Source: JAHBVY01 sp964415255
Lineage (GTDB): Bacteria > Myxococcota_A > Polyangia > Polyangiales > Polyangiaceae
Direction of reading: 5' to 3'
Assembly (NCBI GenBank): GCA_964415255.1
Contig: CAYQAC010000011.1
Span: forward strand, 1 to 63,329
DNA length: 63,329 bases
Notes under the pieces: generated by a model
What the model was told of the DNA's origin: nothing
Database searches by the model: none
The model's input: only the letters and a program-made list of their open reading frames with translations
Translations under genes and position numbers: made by a program
Shown: positions 1-8,105 of the stretch, piece by piece
How the letters are laid out: every line of letters starts with the position of its first letter
How positions within the stretch are numbered: the first letter of the stretch is position 1

Positions 1-1
1 C

Positions 2-589
2 TACACGTCCCTCGTGATCCGGAGCGCGCGCGCAGCGCCGCCCGAACCCAACGAAGCACCCATGAGCCCTGAGCTCGAGGCGGACGCCAGCTCCCTCGCG
101 GCTCCCCCCACCCAGCGCGGCCTGCTGCGTGAGCGGCTCTGGTACAGCGCGCTGCTCGCCGTGGGGCTCGGGCTCTCGGTGCTCGGCGCCGACTGGCTCG
201 TGGTCGGCGCGGTGTCCATCGCGCGCTCCTTCGGGTTCTCCGACGCGCTGATCGGCCTCACGGTGGTCTCCGTGGGGACCTCGATGCCGGAGCTGGTCAC
301 CACGGTGGTCGCCACCGTGCGCGGCGAGCGCGACGTCGCGGTCGGCAACCTGATAGGCAGCAGCATTTACAACATCCTGGCCATCCTCGGCGCCACCGCC
401 GCGTTCAGCCCCGCGGGGCTCGTCGTCGAGCGCGGGTTGGTGCTGGTGGACATCCCAGTCATGGTGGTCGCCGTGCTGCTGTGCGTGCCGATCTTCATCA
501 CCGGGCGCCAGGTGTCGCGCGCCGAGGGCGCCGCGCTGGTGACCGGCTACGTGATCTACCTGACCGCGCTGATCAGCCTACGGACTTAG
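2..589 (+). CDS. Sodium/calcium exchanger family protein, C-terminal half (5' truncated by window edge)
   Basis: The frame is open to the window edge, so the true start lies upstream; the first internal start codon is a GTG at 14. After a cytoplasmic-looking Pro/Ala/Glu linker come about five hydrophobic segments. The first repeat-like motif reads GLTVVSVGTSMPELVTT and is followed by GNLIGSSIYNILAILG, the alpha-repeat signature of the CaCA (YrbG-type) Na+/Ca2+ antiporters. These proteins have two homologous halves, each with this motif; only the second half is present here. It should act in the inner membrane exchanging Ca2+ for Na+ or K+. Family assignment is firm, ion specificity is not visible. 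Confidence 0.88.
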   Translation, partial: YTSLVIRSARAAPPEPNEAPMSPELEADASSLAAPPTQRGLLRERLWYSALLAVGLGLSVLGADWLVVGAVSIARSFGFSDALIGLTVVSVGTSMPELVTTVVATVRGERDVAVGNLIGSSIYNILAILGATAAFSPAGLVVERGLVLVDIPVMVVAVLLCVPIFITGRQVSRAEGAALVTGYVIYLTALISLRT

Positions 590-660
590 CGCGTCGCGCA
601 CACAATCGTCACGTGTGAGCCGCCTCCAGGTCACGCGCTGCCTGCAGGCTCCGCGCACCA

Positions 661-666
661 AAGGAG
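661..666 (+). promoter_or_regulatory. Ribosome binding site deciding the start of the 672 lipoprotein
   Basis: AAGGAG sits five bases before ATG 672, whereas the longer open frame from GTG 615 has no such site and would bury the signal peptide. This fixes the start at 672. Confidence 0.7.
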
Positions 667-671
667 AATCC

Positions 672-2156
672 ATGCGCATCTCTCATCTGACATTCCTCAC
701 CTCCATCTCCCTCATCCCCCTCGCCATCGCCTGCGGTGATGACGACGACACCCCCAAAGGTTCAGGCGGCAGCTCTGGCTCGGGCGCCAGCGGTGGCAGC
801 TCAGGTTCGGGCGCCAGCGGCGGCACGGCAGGCTCGGGCGCCGGTGGCTCCGGTGGCACCGCCGGCTCGGGCGCGGGTGGCTCTGGTGGCTCCGGTGGCC
901 ACCCGAGCTGCGACTTGAGCGGCGCTGGCAAACCGCGCGCGGACGTGCCCGAGCCCACCGCCGGTTCGACAGTCACCCTCACCAGTGACACGGTGTGGGA
1001 TCTCAAGGGCGTGGTGAACGTGGTGGAGGGCGCCACGCTCGCCATCGAGCCCTGCACCCGCATTGAGGGCGACAAAGACACCCTCGGTACGCTCGTCATC
1101 CAGCGCGGCGGCAAGATCCAAGCGCCGGGCGAGGCGGACGCCCCCATCTTGTTCACGAGCGCGCTGCCCGCCGGGCTCCGCAGCCCCGGTGACTGGGGCG
1201 GCGTCATCATCCTGGGCAAGGCGCCCAACTTCAAGATGAGCGGCGGCAACCTGCCGAGCATCGAGGGCCTGCCGCCTGGCGAGGGCGCCTACGGCGGCGC
1301 TGATGAGGACGACGACAGCGGCGTGCTCACCTACGCGCGCATCGAGTATTCTGGCGTGGAAATCGGTGACGGCAACGAGATCAACGGCCTCACCCTGGGC
1401 AGCGTTGGTCGCGGCACCACGCTGCACCACATCATGGTGAGCAACACCTTGGACGACTGCTTCGAGTGGTTCGGCGGCACGGTGAACGCGAGCCACCTCA
1501 TCTGCAACAACGGCGGCGACGACATGTTCGACATCGATCATGGCTTCACCGGCTCGGTGCAGTTCATCTTCGGTCGTCAGCTCGCGCCGCTCTCAAGCGA
1601 CCCGAACGGCTTCGAGTGTGACAGCGATCTTGGCGGCGCCACCCCAGTGACCAACGGCACCTTCACCAACGTCACCCTGTGTGGCCTCGGGCACGACCCC
1701 GCCAACCCGCAGTATGGCGCGGTGTTTCGTGAGAACCTGCTCGGCGACTACAGCAACATGATCCTGACCGGCTTTGAGGCGAGCTTCGACGTGCGCGACG
1801 CCGCCGGCACCCCCGCGTCACCGAACGTCAAGCTGACGCACACCCTGGTGAAGGGCGTGGTCCACGACGTGGCTTACGACGAGGAGACGCCGGGCAACGA
1901 CCAAGGCTTCGACGAGCGCGAGTGGTTCGCGCTAGGCGCCGGCAACGCTGTTCAGGACACCGGCGTTGTGTGCGGCGCGGCGGGCAGCGCGCCGATGCCC
2001 TTCCCCGCGGCGCGCATCGCGGGCGGTGTGCCGCTCACCACCAGCAACGCAGGAGCGCCGACCGACTTCGACACGAGCGCTGACTTCATTGGCGCCTTCG
2101 AGGACGCGCAAGACAACTGGATGACCGGGCTCTGGATCGACTGGGCCGCCAACTGA
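672..2156 (+). CDS. Secreted lipoprotein with Gly/Ser linker and beta-helix-like domain
   Basis: The 494-residue product starts with a lipoprotein signal ending in a lipobox with Cys21, followed by an Asp cluster and a Gly/Ser/Ala linker to about residue 78. The rest is a large exported domain with repeating motifs such as TVWDLKGVVNVVEGATLAIE and GGVIILGKAPNF, which resemble the parallel beta-helix repeats of surface lipoproteins found in Bacteroidota and Myxococcota. Several Cys residues could form disulfides. The start at ATG 672 is supported by AAGGAG. It should be anchored in the outer membrane or exposed at the surface. Substrate or partner is unknown. Confidence 0.8.
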   Translation: MRISHLTFLTSISLIPLAIACGDDDDTPKGSGGSSGSGASGGSSGSGASGGTAGSGAGGSGGTAGSGAGGSGGSGGHPSCDLSGAGKPRADVPEPTAGSTVTLTSDTVWDLKGVVNVVEGATLAIEPCTRIEGDKDTLGTLVIQRGGKIQAPGEADAPILFTSALPAGLRSPGDWGGVIILGKAPNFKMSGGNLPSIEGLPPGEGAYGGADEDDDSGVLTYARIEYSGVEIGDGNEINGLTLGSVGRGTTLHHIMVSNTLDDCFEWFGGTVNASHLICNNGGDDMFDIDHGFTGSVQFIFGRQLAPLSSDPNGFECDSDLGGATPVTNGTFTNVTLCGLGHDPANPQYGAVFRENLLGDYSNMILTGFEASFDVRDAAGTPASPNVKLTHTLVKGVVHDVAYDEETPGNDQGFDEREWFALGAGNAVQDTGVVCGAAGSAPMPFPAARIAGGVPLTTSNAGAPTDFDTSADFIGAFEDAQDNWMTGLWIDWAAN

Positions 2157-2187
2157 GCTCGCCTCGGGCCCCCTCGCTGGTAGGAGC

Positions 2188-2210
2188 GGGGGGGGGTTGG
2201 GCACCTCGCT
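2188..2210 (+). repeat. Dispersed G-rich repeat, copy a
   Basis: Nine G residues, TTGG and then GCACCTCGCT lie between the lipoprotein and yggT. The copy matches the left end of the motif seen at 6802, 30269 and 36659, though the GGGTTTT part is replaced by a plain G run. Confidence 0.5.
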
Positions 2211-2306
2211 GGATGCCTCGTTAGGTCGCGGTGCGGGTACTGCTCATCGGCCGTGCCCCCGCCGCGCCTTGCGCCCGCCTGGGTTCGTGGCTTACTCCCC
2301 ACACCC

Positions 2307-2555
2307 ATGGGCATCCTGATCCTGCTCCTCGACATCTACAGCTACATCGTGCTCGGCGCCGTCTTGCTGTCGTGGCTCCAGCTGGATCCAGAGAACCCGC
2401 TGCAGCGCATCGCGGACACGTTGGTGGAGCCCGTGCTCACGCCCATCCGCAAGGTGCTGCCCACGATGGCTGGCTTCGATCTGAGCCCGCTGGTGCTCTT
2501 CTTCGGGATCAAGCTGCTGCGCGGCCTGCTCGTCTCGCGGCTCGACGACGCCTGA
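2307..2555 (+). CDS. YggT family integral membrane protein
   Basis: The 82-residue product has two hydrophobic segments flanking a short loop containing NPLQRIADTLVEPVLTPIRK and DLSPLVLFFGIKLLR. The pattern of a P/I/R-containing amphipathic loop followed by D-SP is that of the YggT family, small inner membrane proteins linked to osmotic tolerance and often to cell division loci. ATG 2307 was chosen over an earlier in-frame GTG at 2253 because the family begins directly with the first membrane segment. Confidence 0.82.
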   Translation: MGILILLLDIYSYIVLGAVLLSWLQLDPENPLQRIADTLVEPVLTPIRKVLPTMAGFDLSPLVLFFGIKLLRGLLVSRLDDA

Positions 2556-2883
2556 GCCGCTCACCTCAGGATACCTGACCACCGGCGCGCGGGCCGGACT
2601 GGCCGCTCACACTCCTCCGCGGCGGCTGCATGAAGCGGCGGCCTGGGAGACCACCTCACGTTCGCCTAGAAAAGTGGGGCCCGCGCTGTGGCAGCCGCAT
2701 GAAGCGCTGCAACCTGGGAGGCTCACTCGGCCCCGCCGCACGCCCTCCCTCAACCCCCGCTCAACCCTTTCACGGCCCGTGCCACGTTGATACGGCTCGC
2801 GCGCGGTGATCAAGCGGTTCCCCCTTCCGCTGCTTTGTGACAGCGTTCCGGCACGGGCCAGGTGGCCTTGGGAGATATCACAT
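2556..2883. other. Non-coding stretch with an imperfect direct duplication
   Basis: No gene is visible. Two related segments near 2621-2660 and 2690-2733 share GCATGAAGCG followed by CTGGGAG, suggesting an old local duplication. GGAG at 2871-2874 is the likely ribosome binding site of the next gene. Confidence 0.45.
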
Positions 2884-3732
2884 ATGAACCGAAAGCTAAC
2901 CGCAGTCCTGGCAGCATCCGTGCTCGCCACCGCATGTGGCTACTCTGAAGACGAGTGGCAGGCGCAGCTCGACAAGTACTCGCAGCTCGACAGCCGCTTC
3001 AAGAGTGAGCAAGGCGAGCACGCCGCGACGCGCGCCGCGCTCGATGAGGCCAGAGCCCGCGTGGCCGCCTTGGAGAACAAGCTCCAAGCGATGGGCGTCA
3101 ACATGGATGAGCTGAACAAGGCGCTCCAGGCCGAGGGCGCCGAGAAGGCGCGCATCTCAGCGACGCTGGACGACACTCAGCGGGCGCTCGCAGAGTACAA
3201 GGCGCGCGCGGCGCAGCTTGAGCGGATCCGTGAGCGCTTCGAGCTGCTCCGGAGCAAGCTCGAGAAGCTGACCACCCTGGGCCTCAAGGTCTCCATCCGC
3301 AATAACCGCATGGTGATCTCGCTGCCGGGCGACGTGCTGTTCGCCTCCGGGCAGGACAAGCTGCGAAACGAGGGCATCGAGGTGCTCGACCAGGTGGCTC
3401 AGGTCATCCGGGCGGACTCCGCGCTGAACGCGCGCTTCTTCCAGGTGGCAGGCCACACCGACAACGTGGCGCTGAAGGGCGGCCAGTTCCGCGACAACTG
3501 GGGCTTGTCAGCGATGCGCGCGCGGCAGGTGCTCGTGTACTTGGTGAGCCCAACGGACGCCAAGGGCGGCGGCGGCGGCTTGAAGCCGACCCACCTGCAC
3601 GCGGCCGGCTACGGCGAGACCGATCCGATGGGGCCGAACGACACGGTCGAGCAGCGCCAAGCGAACCGCCGCGTCGAGCTGGTGCTGATGCCTGACGTCG
3701 AAGAGATGCTCGATCTGAAGCAGCTCATCTGA
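2884..3732 (+). CDS. OmpA-family outer membrane lipoprotein with coiled coil
   Basis: The 282-residue product has a lipoprotein signal with Cys18, a heptad-rich coiled coil from about residue 25 to 140, and a C-terminal OmpA-like peptidoglycan-binding domain of about 120 residues. Diagnostic pieces are LFASGQDKLRNEG, GHTDNV, the NWGLSAMRA segment and QRQANRRVEL. It should be lipid-anchored in the outer membrane and grip peptidoglycan from the periplasm, with the coiled coil as spacer or oligomerisation region. ATG 2884 was preferred to the GTG at 2806 because it places the signal peptide at the N terminus and has GGAG nine bases upstream. Confidence 0.9.
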   Translation: MNRKLTAVLAASVLATACGYSEDEWQAQLDKYSQLDSRFKSEQGEHAATRAALDEARARVAALENKLQAMGVNMDELNKALQAEGAEKARISATLDDTQRALAEYKARAAQLERIRERFELLRSKLEKLTTLGLKVSIRNNRMVISLPGDVLFASGQDKLRNEGIEVLDQVAQVIRADSALNARFFQVAGHTDNVALKGGQFRDNWGLSAMRARQVLVYLVSPTDAKGGGGGLKPTHLHAAGYGETDPMGPNDTVEQRQANRRVELVLMPDVEEMLDLKQLI

Positions 3733-4071
3733 GCACGCCGATGGACCCCAAGCGCCCCCGAGCCGCCGCCCCTGGGTCTGCGCCTCGGGGCGCGGGGCGC
3801 TGCTTCATCTGGTTCACGCTGGAGCGTGAGCTTGATTGCGCTGGGTCCACACACGCTGGACCGACACGCGCTAGGCTGACTGCCCGAAACCTCGGGCAGT
3901 CAGCGCGCGTAGGTCCTGACTGTGCCGAGCGCCGCGTTCCTCGAGCTTCGGCCGCCACTGCCCGCGTGGTCCGTACGGCTGCTGTTGGGGCGAGCCAGCG
4001 TCCTGTGGGGAGCCGCCTCTGGGCCGTCACCCAGTCGGTTCGCTGGTGGTGCGCTGGTAGCGGGAGCGGCG
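3733..4071. other. Intergenic region upstream of the ECF sigma gene
   Basis: No separate gene is convincing; an in-frame extension of the sigma gene back to GTG 3922 is open but has no conserved sequence. The notable content is the perfect hairpin at 3875-3904. Confidence 0.4.
3875..3904. terminator. Perfect 13-bp hairpin, terminator or regulatory stem
   Basis: Arms GCTGACTGCCCGA and TCGGGCAGTCAGC pair without mismatch around a four-base AACC loop. There is no downstream T tract, and it lies 143 bases past the OmpA gene stop and 167 bases before the sigma start, so it could equally be a leader structure. Confidence 0.5.
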
Positions 4072-4689
4072 ATGGCAGGTGAAGGCCAGGTCATGGCTGA
4101 CGCTGCCCTCACGCTGACTGGCTCCCGCGTCCAAGAGCCCGCAGAGGCAGGCCTTGAAGCGCTGATGGAGCAGTATGTCGCTGGCAGCGCCAGCGCCTTC
4201 GACGAAATCTACCGGCGCACTTCAGGGCGTGTGTTCGGCTACCTGCTGCGCCTCACACGGCACCGTGAGCGTGCCGAAGATCTCCTGCAGATCACCTACA
4301 CCAAGGTGCACCGCGCGCGAGACAGCTACCTCGTCGGCGCGCCGCTCATGCCCTGGGTGTTCGCTATCGCGCGCCGCTCCTTCCTAGACGAGCGGCGGCG
4401 CGCCCAGAGCCGCAATGAGGACCTGAGCCGCGACGGTCAGCTACCAGAGCCCACCTTGGCGCCGCCCGAGCACCTCCCCACGGACACCGTGGCCGCCCTG
4501 GAGCACGCCATGAGCCGCCTGCCAGAGAACTACCGGGAGGCTATTGAGCTCACCAAGGTGAGCGGCTTGTCCATCGCGGAGGCCGCGCAGGTGCTGGGCA
4601 CCAGCCAAACGGCGGTCAAGCTGCGGGTGCACCGCGGCTACCTGCAGCTCCGCAAGGCGCTCGCCGAGTTCTCACGGGAGGCCCCGTGA
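4072..4689 (+). CDS. ECF-type RNA polymerase sigma factor
   Basis: The 205-residue product has the two-domain layout of extracytoplasmic-function sigma factors. Region 2 includes FDEIYRRTSGRVFGYLLRLT, AEDLLQITYTKVHRARD and PWVFAIARRSFLDERRR. Region 4 includes LPENYREAIELTKVSGLS and a helix-turn-helix AAQVLGTSQTAVKLRVHRGY. It should direct RNA polymerase to a small stress or envelope regulon. ATG 4072 follows CGGGAG by five bases; ATG 4093 is an alternative. A membrane protein of the NrsF type follows closely and is the expected anti-sigma partner. Confidence 0.9.
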   Translation: MAGEGQVMADAALTLTGSRVQEPAEAGLEALMEQYVAGSASAFDEIYRRTSGRVFGYLLRLTRHRERAEDLLQITYTKVHRARDSYLVGAPLMPWVFAIARRSFLDERRRAQSRNEDLSRDGQLPEPTLAPPEHLPTDTVAALEHAMSRLPENYREAIELTKVSGLSIAEAAQVLGTSQTAVKLRVHRGYLQLRKALAEFSREAP

Positions 4690-4769
4690 TTGTTCCCATG
4701 TCAGAACTCATCGCCGCCAACGGGCGCTCGCAGCACGCGCCCGCCCCGCGCAGGCTGGAGGTGCCGTGA
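4686..4769 (+). CDS. Possible 27-codon micro-ORF coupling sigma and anti-sigma genes
   Basis: A small frame opens with GTG 4686 inside the sigma stop (GTGA overlap) and closes with TGA 4767-4769 inside the start of the next gene (again GTGA). An internal ATG is at 4698. The product would read MIVPMSELIAANGRSQHAPA and seven more residues. No homology is visible. The double GTGA overlap suggests it may carry ribosomes across the gap for translational coupling, or be chance. Confidence 0.3.
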   Translation: MIVPMSELIAANGRSQHAPAPRRLEVP

Positions 4770-5509
4770 GCGCTACGGAGCCCGAGGCCGCGCGTCAGTC
4801 AGATGCAGGCATTGAGCTAGGGGAGCTCGATGAGCTGCCGTGGGACAAGCTCGCCGGCGCGGCGCCAACACCCGCGGTGAGCGCTAGCATCCGCGAGGTG
4901 TGCACCGAGCACCTCACGCCCGCCCGGCGCATGAGCGCAGCGCGCCGCGTGGCGCTCTCGCTCGCGAGCTCGCTAGGCGCGGGGCTCGCCATCGTGCTGG
5001 CGCTCGGCCACAATGCGGTGGCCCCCTCAGCGCTCCGCACCGCGCTGCTCGGCGCCGGCGCCTGGGCGCTGGTGATGTGCGGCGTGCTGGCGCTCGGCTT
5101 CGCGCGGCCCCCTGGGCGGCGCTCCTCAACTCGGCTCAGGGCGGCGATCGCCTTCGGGCTGCCTACGCTGTTCTTCTTGTACCTGGCGCTCACAGGTCAG
5201 GAACACTTACCACTTCTCGAGTACACGGCGGGGCACAGCGGGCGCGCCTTGGAGTGCGGCGCGCTCTCGCTGGCCGCTGGTGGGCTCAGCTCCACGGGGG
5301 TGCTGCTCGCCTGGCGCCATACAGATCCGCTCACCCCCACCTTGAGCGGCGCGTTGGCGGGCCTGGTGGGCGGCCTCAGCGCAGCGCTTGGGGTGGGGCT
5401 AGCTTGCCCCACGACGGATAGCTGGCACCTGGTGCTCTCTCACGGTGCCATGGTGGTGGCCTGCGTGATCGCGGGCGCGCTGGTGGGCCGCAAGCTGCTC
5501 GCGCCGTGA
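4766..5509 (+). CDS. NrsF/DUF1109-like anti-sigma factor, polytopic membrane protein
   Basis: The 247-residue product has a short cytoplasmic N terminus with the WDKL segment and then about six hydrophobic segments. The C-terminal piece LACPTTDSWHLVLSHGAMVV resembles the Cys-Pro, His and SHG signature of NrsF-type membrane anti-sigma factors. These hold their ECF sigma factor at the inner membrane and release it on a signal. GTG 4766 is preceded by GGAGG and overlaps the stop of the micro-ORF. Gene order directly behind an ECF sigma gene supports the call; family assignment rests on motif resemblance. Confidence 0.7.
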   Translation: MSATEPEAARQSDAGIELGELDELPWDKLAGAAPTPAVSASIREVCTEHLTPARRMSAARRVALSLASSLGAGLAIVLALGHNAVAPSALRTALLGAGAWALVMCGVLALGFARPPGRRSSTRLRAAIAFGLPTLFFLYLALTGQEHLPLLEYTAGHSGRALECGALSLAAGGLSSTGVLLAWRHTDPLTPTLSGALAGLVGGLSAALGVGLACPTTDSWHLVLSHGAMVVACVIAGALVGRKLLAP

Positions 5510-5576
5510 CGCCCGACGGTGGGGCGCCCGGCGCGCGGGCGATATCATGACGCGGCGTCCGACGCGCCCGGCGGTA

Positions 5577-6713
5577 TCAGGGCGCGGCGTCGGGGGCGCC
5601 AGCGTCGGCTGCTGGAGGTGGCGGCGCAGCCGAGGGCGCGGTGGTGGCCTCACGGTTTGTCACGCGCCACAGGGTGCCCTCGCGCGTCAGCGCGAGCTGC
5701 TGGAAGTCTTCCTTACCATCCTGCTCACAGCGCACCCGGAGCGAAGCGCTCGCCGCGTCGCGAGATAGTATGGTCCCCTGACAAAGTGCCGCGCCACGCT
5801 CGAGCGGCGCGCAGCTGGCGCCGCAAGCCTCCTTGGCCTTGGAGACCACCTCCGCGGCGCTCCCCGTGGCGAGCCGCGCGGCGATGTCGAAGTGACGCTC
5901 CCGCAGCCGGAGCTCATACTCCACGCCCGCACCTCGCGGCTCCTTGGCGATCACGTCCGCCTCCGCCACCCGATGCCGGTCTGGCTCCGGCGGCGCGAAA
6001 TTGCAGGCGGTGCGGGCGAAGGCCCACAGGATGAGCGTGGCGGCGACGACGCTCGCCAGCATGTACGTGGTGGCGCGATCTGGGGTGTTCAGCTCAGCCT
6101 CAGTCGCTGGCACCTGCTCTCGGCGACGCTTCTTCTTCACGCCACCGCGCGCGCGCTGACGGCGCTCACCGTCCTTCGCCCCATCACGACGCCCCGCGGC
6201 GCGCTTCTTGGAGCGTGCCTCGACCACCTGACGCGCCGAGCGCTTTCGAGGCGGTGCCTCGGCCTCATCTTCCCCGTCGTCGTCTTCGCCCTCATCGCCC
6301 TTGGGCGCGGCGCCCCGACGCTTCGACCTGCGCGGCGCCTCGTCCGCTGACTCCTCTTCGTTGTCGTCCTCGTCTCCCTTTGACGCGGCACTTCCGGGGC
6401 GCTTGGACCCGCGCGGAGCCTCGTCCGCTGACTCCTCTTCGTTGTCGTCCTCGTCCTCGTCCTCGTCTTCGTCTTCGTCCTCGTCGCCCTTTGACGCAGC
6501 ACTTCCAAGGCGCTTGGACCCGCGCGGAGCCTCGTCCGCTGACTCCTCGTCGTCCTCGTCCTCGTCTTCGTCTTCGTCAACCTCGTCGGGCTCCGAAGCG
6601 CGCGGCGGGCGCTCCTTGGCGCCACGCGACTTGGGCTGACTGGGCTCGGCGCCGCGCTCCTCGTCACCGTCGGCGTCGAGATCGGGCGGGGTCTTCTTGT
6701 CATCAGAGGCCAT
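5577..6713 (-). CDS. Acidic repeat-rich single-pass membrane protein
   Basis: From ATG 6713 the product is 378 residues. The N-terminal half is built of long Asp/Glu runs alternating with basic patches of the type APRGSKR and SAASKGDED; three repeat units occupy about 6300-6600. A Lys/Arg-rich stretch follows, then one membrane helix (YMLASVVAATLILWAFARTA) and a C-terminal domain of about 140 residues with four Cys, probably extracytoplasmic. An in-frame start at 6821 is open but lacks recognisable sequence. The function is unknown; the charge-patterned region may bind proteins or nucleic acid on the cytoplasmic side. The repeats make copy number prone to slippage. Confidence 0.7.
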   Translation of the reverse strand: MASDDKKTPPDLDADGDEERGAEPSQPKSRGAKERPPRASEPDEVDEDEDEDEDDEESADEAPRGSKRLGSAASKGDEDEDEDEDEDEDDNEEESADEAPRGSKRPGSAASKGDEDDNEEESADEAPRRSKRRGAAPKGDEGEDDDGEDEAEAPPRKRSARQVVEARSKKRAAGRRDGAKDGERRQRARGGVKKKRRREQVPATEAELNTPDRATTYMLASVVAATLILWAFARTACNFAPPEPDRHRVAEADVIAKEPRGAGVEYELRLRERHFDIAARLATGSAAEVVSKAKEACGASCAPLERGAALCQGTILSRDAASASLRVRCEQDGKEDFQQLALTREGTLWRVTNREATTAPSAAPPPPAADAGAPDAAP

Positions 6714-7060
6714 GGGGGCTGAAGCATCTACGCCCACCGTCCGCTGCGCAACCCACCAGGAGCAGAAGCGAATCGGTCGACCCCCATCGCGCTTCGTCCG
6801 AGGGTTTTGGGGGTTTGGCACCTCGCTTAGAGCGGCGTAGGGTCACTGAACAAGCGACACCGCGAGCCTGCGCCCTTTCAGCGCATCCCGCCGCAGCCGC
6901 GCGGCCACGCGCAGTGACTGCGGCGACGTCCAGCGCGCCCCGCTGCTACCAACCCCCACCCGATCGAGCGGCGCTTGCACGAGGCTCCTCAGCGGGACGA
7001 CGAGCGCAGTCACGCCTCACTTTTCACGCAACCCGGTGGCGCCTCGGTCGAACCGGCCGC
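6714..7060. other. Divergent intergenic region holding a compound G-rich repeat element
   Basis: The stretch separates the acidic membrane protein and the TPR lipoprotein. It holds the G-rich motif at 6802-6826 and a C-rich segment at 6911-6970 that together form the compound repeat described separately. An in-frame extension of the TPR gene runs through it but its composition shows it is not coding. Confidence 0.5.
6802..6970 (+). repeat. Compound dispersed repeat element, copy b
   Basis: The left end is GGGTTTTGGGGGTTTGG followed by CACCTCGCT; the right end at 6911-6970 holds GTGACTGCGGCGACG and CTACCAACCCCCACCCGATC. The right end is matched by 30336-30396 and, on the other strand, 48131-48190. 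The two C/G-rich ends form a loose inverted pair. Confidence 0.55.
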
Positions 7061-8005
7061 GTGCGCACCTGCTGGCTCCTGTTGTTGTTGTTCATGATGG
7101 GCTGCTCAGGCAGCGCGCCGCTCGCGGCCAAGGCGATTGAGCTAAACGATCAGGCGACGGAGGCCCTCGCCCGCGGCGACTTGGAGACGGCGGACGCGAG
7201 GCTCCAGGTGGCCCTCGAGTACCACCCGCGCTTCGTCGAGGCGCTGACCAACCTCGGCTTAGTGGAGCTTGAGCGCGGCAACTTCGCGCGCGCGCGCACG
7301 CTGCTCGCCCGCGCCAAGCGCATCAACCCGGACGTAGCCCAGCCTCATCATGGGCTTGGTGTGCTGGAGGAGCGACGGGGGCGGCTCGATCGCGCCTCGC
7401 GCCACTACCAAGAGGCGCTCGCCGTAGACCCAGGTTTTGCCCCGGCGCGCGCCAACCTCGGGCGGCTCTATTACAACGCGGGGGACTTCGAGCGCGCGCG
7501 TAGTCAGTTCCTCAGACTAACTGAGGTCGCGCCGGAGGAGCCGCTCGGCTACACCGGGCTGAGCGACGCCCTGGTGGCGCTCGGGCGCAGCAAGGAGGCG
7601 GACTCCATCACGGAGCGCGCTTTTGGCCTGTTCGGGCCCACACCGGAGCTGGTGCTGCAAGAGGGGCGGCGCAGGCTGCGCCAAGAGGACCATGCGGGGG
7701 CCGCGTTTCTGTTCGCTCACCTGACTGATCGCGGTGACGACTACGCCCACGCCGCGCTCTCCTGGCTCGCCGTGGCGGAGCTAGCGCGCGACCGACCGCG
7801 CTACGCCGTCAGCGCCGCTGAGCGCGCGCTCGACTTGAACCCCGACGCGCCCGTCGCCATCTACGCGCTCGCCCTCGCGCTGCACCGCCTGAACGACGGC
7901 GCGGCGCTCGAGTGGCTCAAGCGCGCCCAGGAGCTGGAGCCAGGGCGCCCGCTGATTGAGCAGGCGCTCGCGGCGCGGCGCGGCGAGGAGGCGAACGCAC
8001 GCTGA
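7061..8005 (+). CDS. TPR-repeat lipoprotein
   Basis: The 314-residue product starts at GTG 7061 with a short hydrophobic signal and a lipobox-like FMMGC (Cys15). Several tetratricopeptide repeats follow, with clear examples at FVEALTNLGLVELERGNFAR, QPHHGLGVLEERRGRLDRAS and FAPARANLGRLYYNAGDFER. Such proteins act as periplasmic adaptors for assembly complexes; the partner is unknown. The upstream open frame to 6215 is an artefact of G+C bias and would remove the signal peptide. It is convergent with the VWA lipoprotein, separated by a hairpin. Confidence 0.82.
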   Translation: MRTCWLLLLLFMMGCSGSAPLAAKAIELNDQATEALARGDLETADARLQVALEYHPRFVEALTNLGLVELERGNFARARTLLARAKRINPDVAQPHHGLGVLEERRGRLDRASRHYQEALAVDPGFAPARANLGRLYYNAGDFERARSQFLRLTEVAPEEPLGYTGLSDALVALGRSKEADSITERAFGLFGPTPELVLQEGRRRLRQEDHAGAAFLFAHLTDRGDDYAHAALSWLAVAELARDRPRYAVSAAERALDLNPDAPVAIYALALALHRLNDGAALEWLKRAQELEPGRPLIEQALAARRGEEANAR

Positions 8006-8012
8006 AGCTTGA

Positions 8013-8033
8013 GGGCGGGTTTGAAACCCGCCC
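8013..8033. terminator. REP-like palindrome between convergent genes
   Basis: Arms GGGCGGGTTT and AAACCCGCCC pair perfectly around one G. The element lies between two convergent stops and is followed by CCTACC. A sister copy with the same central bases is at 19446-19466. Confidence 0.6.
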
Positions 8034-8105
8034 CTACCTTGGTTGCGACGACTTGGTCGCGGCAAGCCGCGTCCTGGTTTCTTTAGGCTGCGCGCCTCGC
8101 GGCGC

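Noticed and set aside
6301..6639. Poly-Ser open frame on the plus strand
   Set aside because: It is the antisense of the Asp/Glu repeats of the minus-strand membrane protein.
6215..7060. Long N-terminal extension of the TPR lipoprotein
   Set aside because: Arg/Pro-rich translation typical of the wrong strand; it would also remove the lipoprotein signal.
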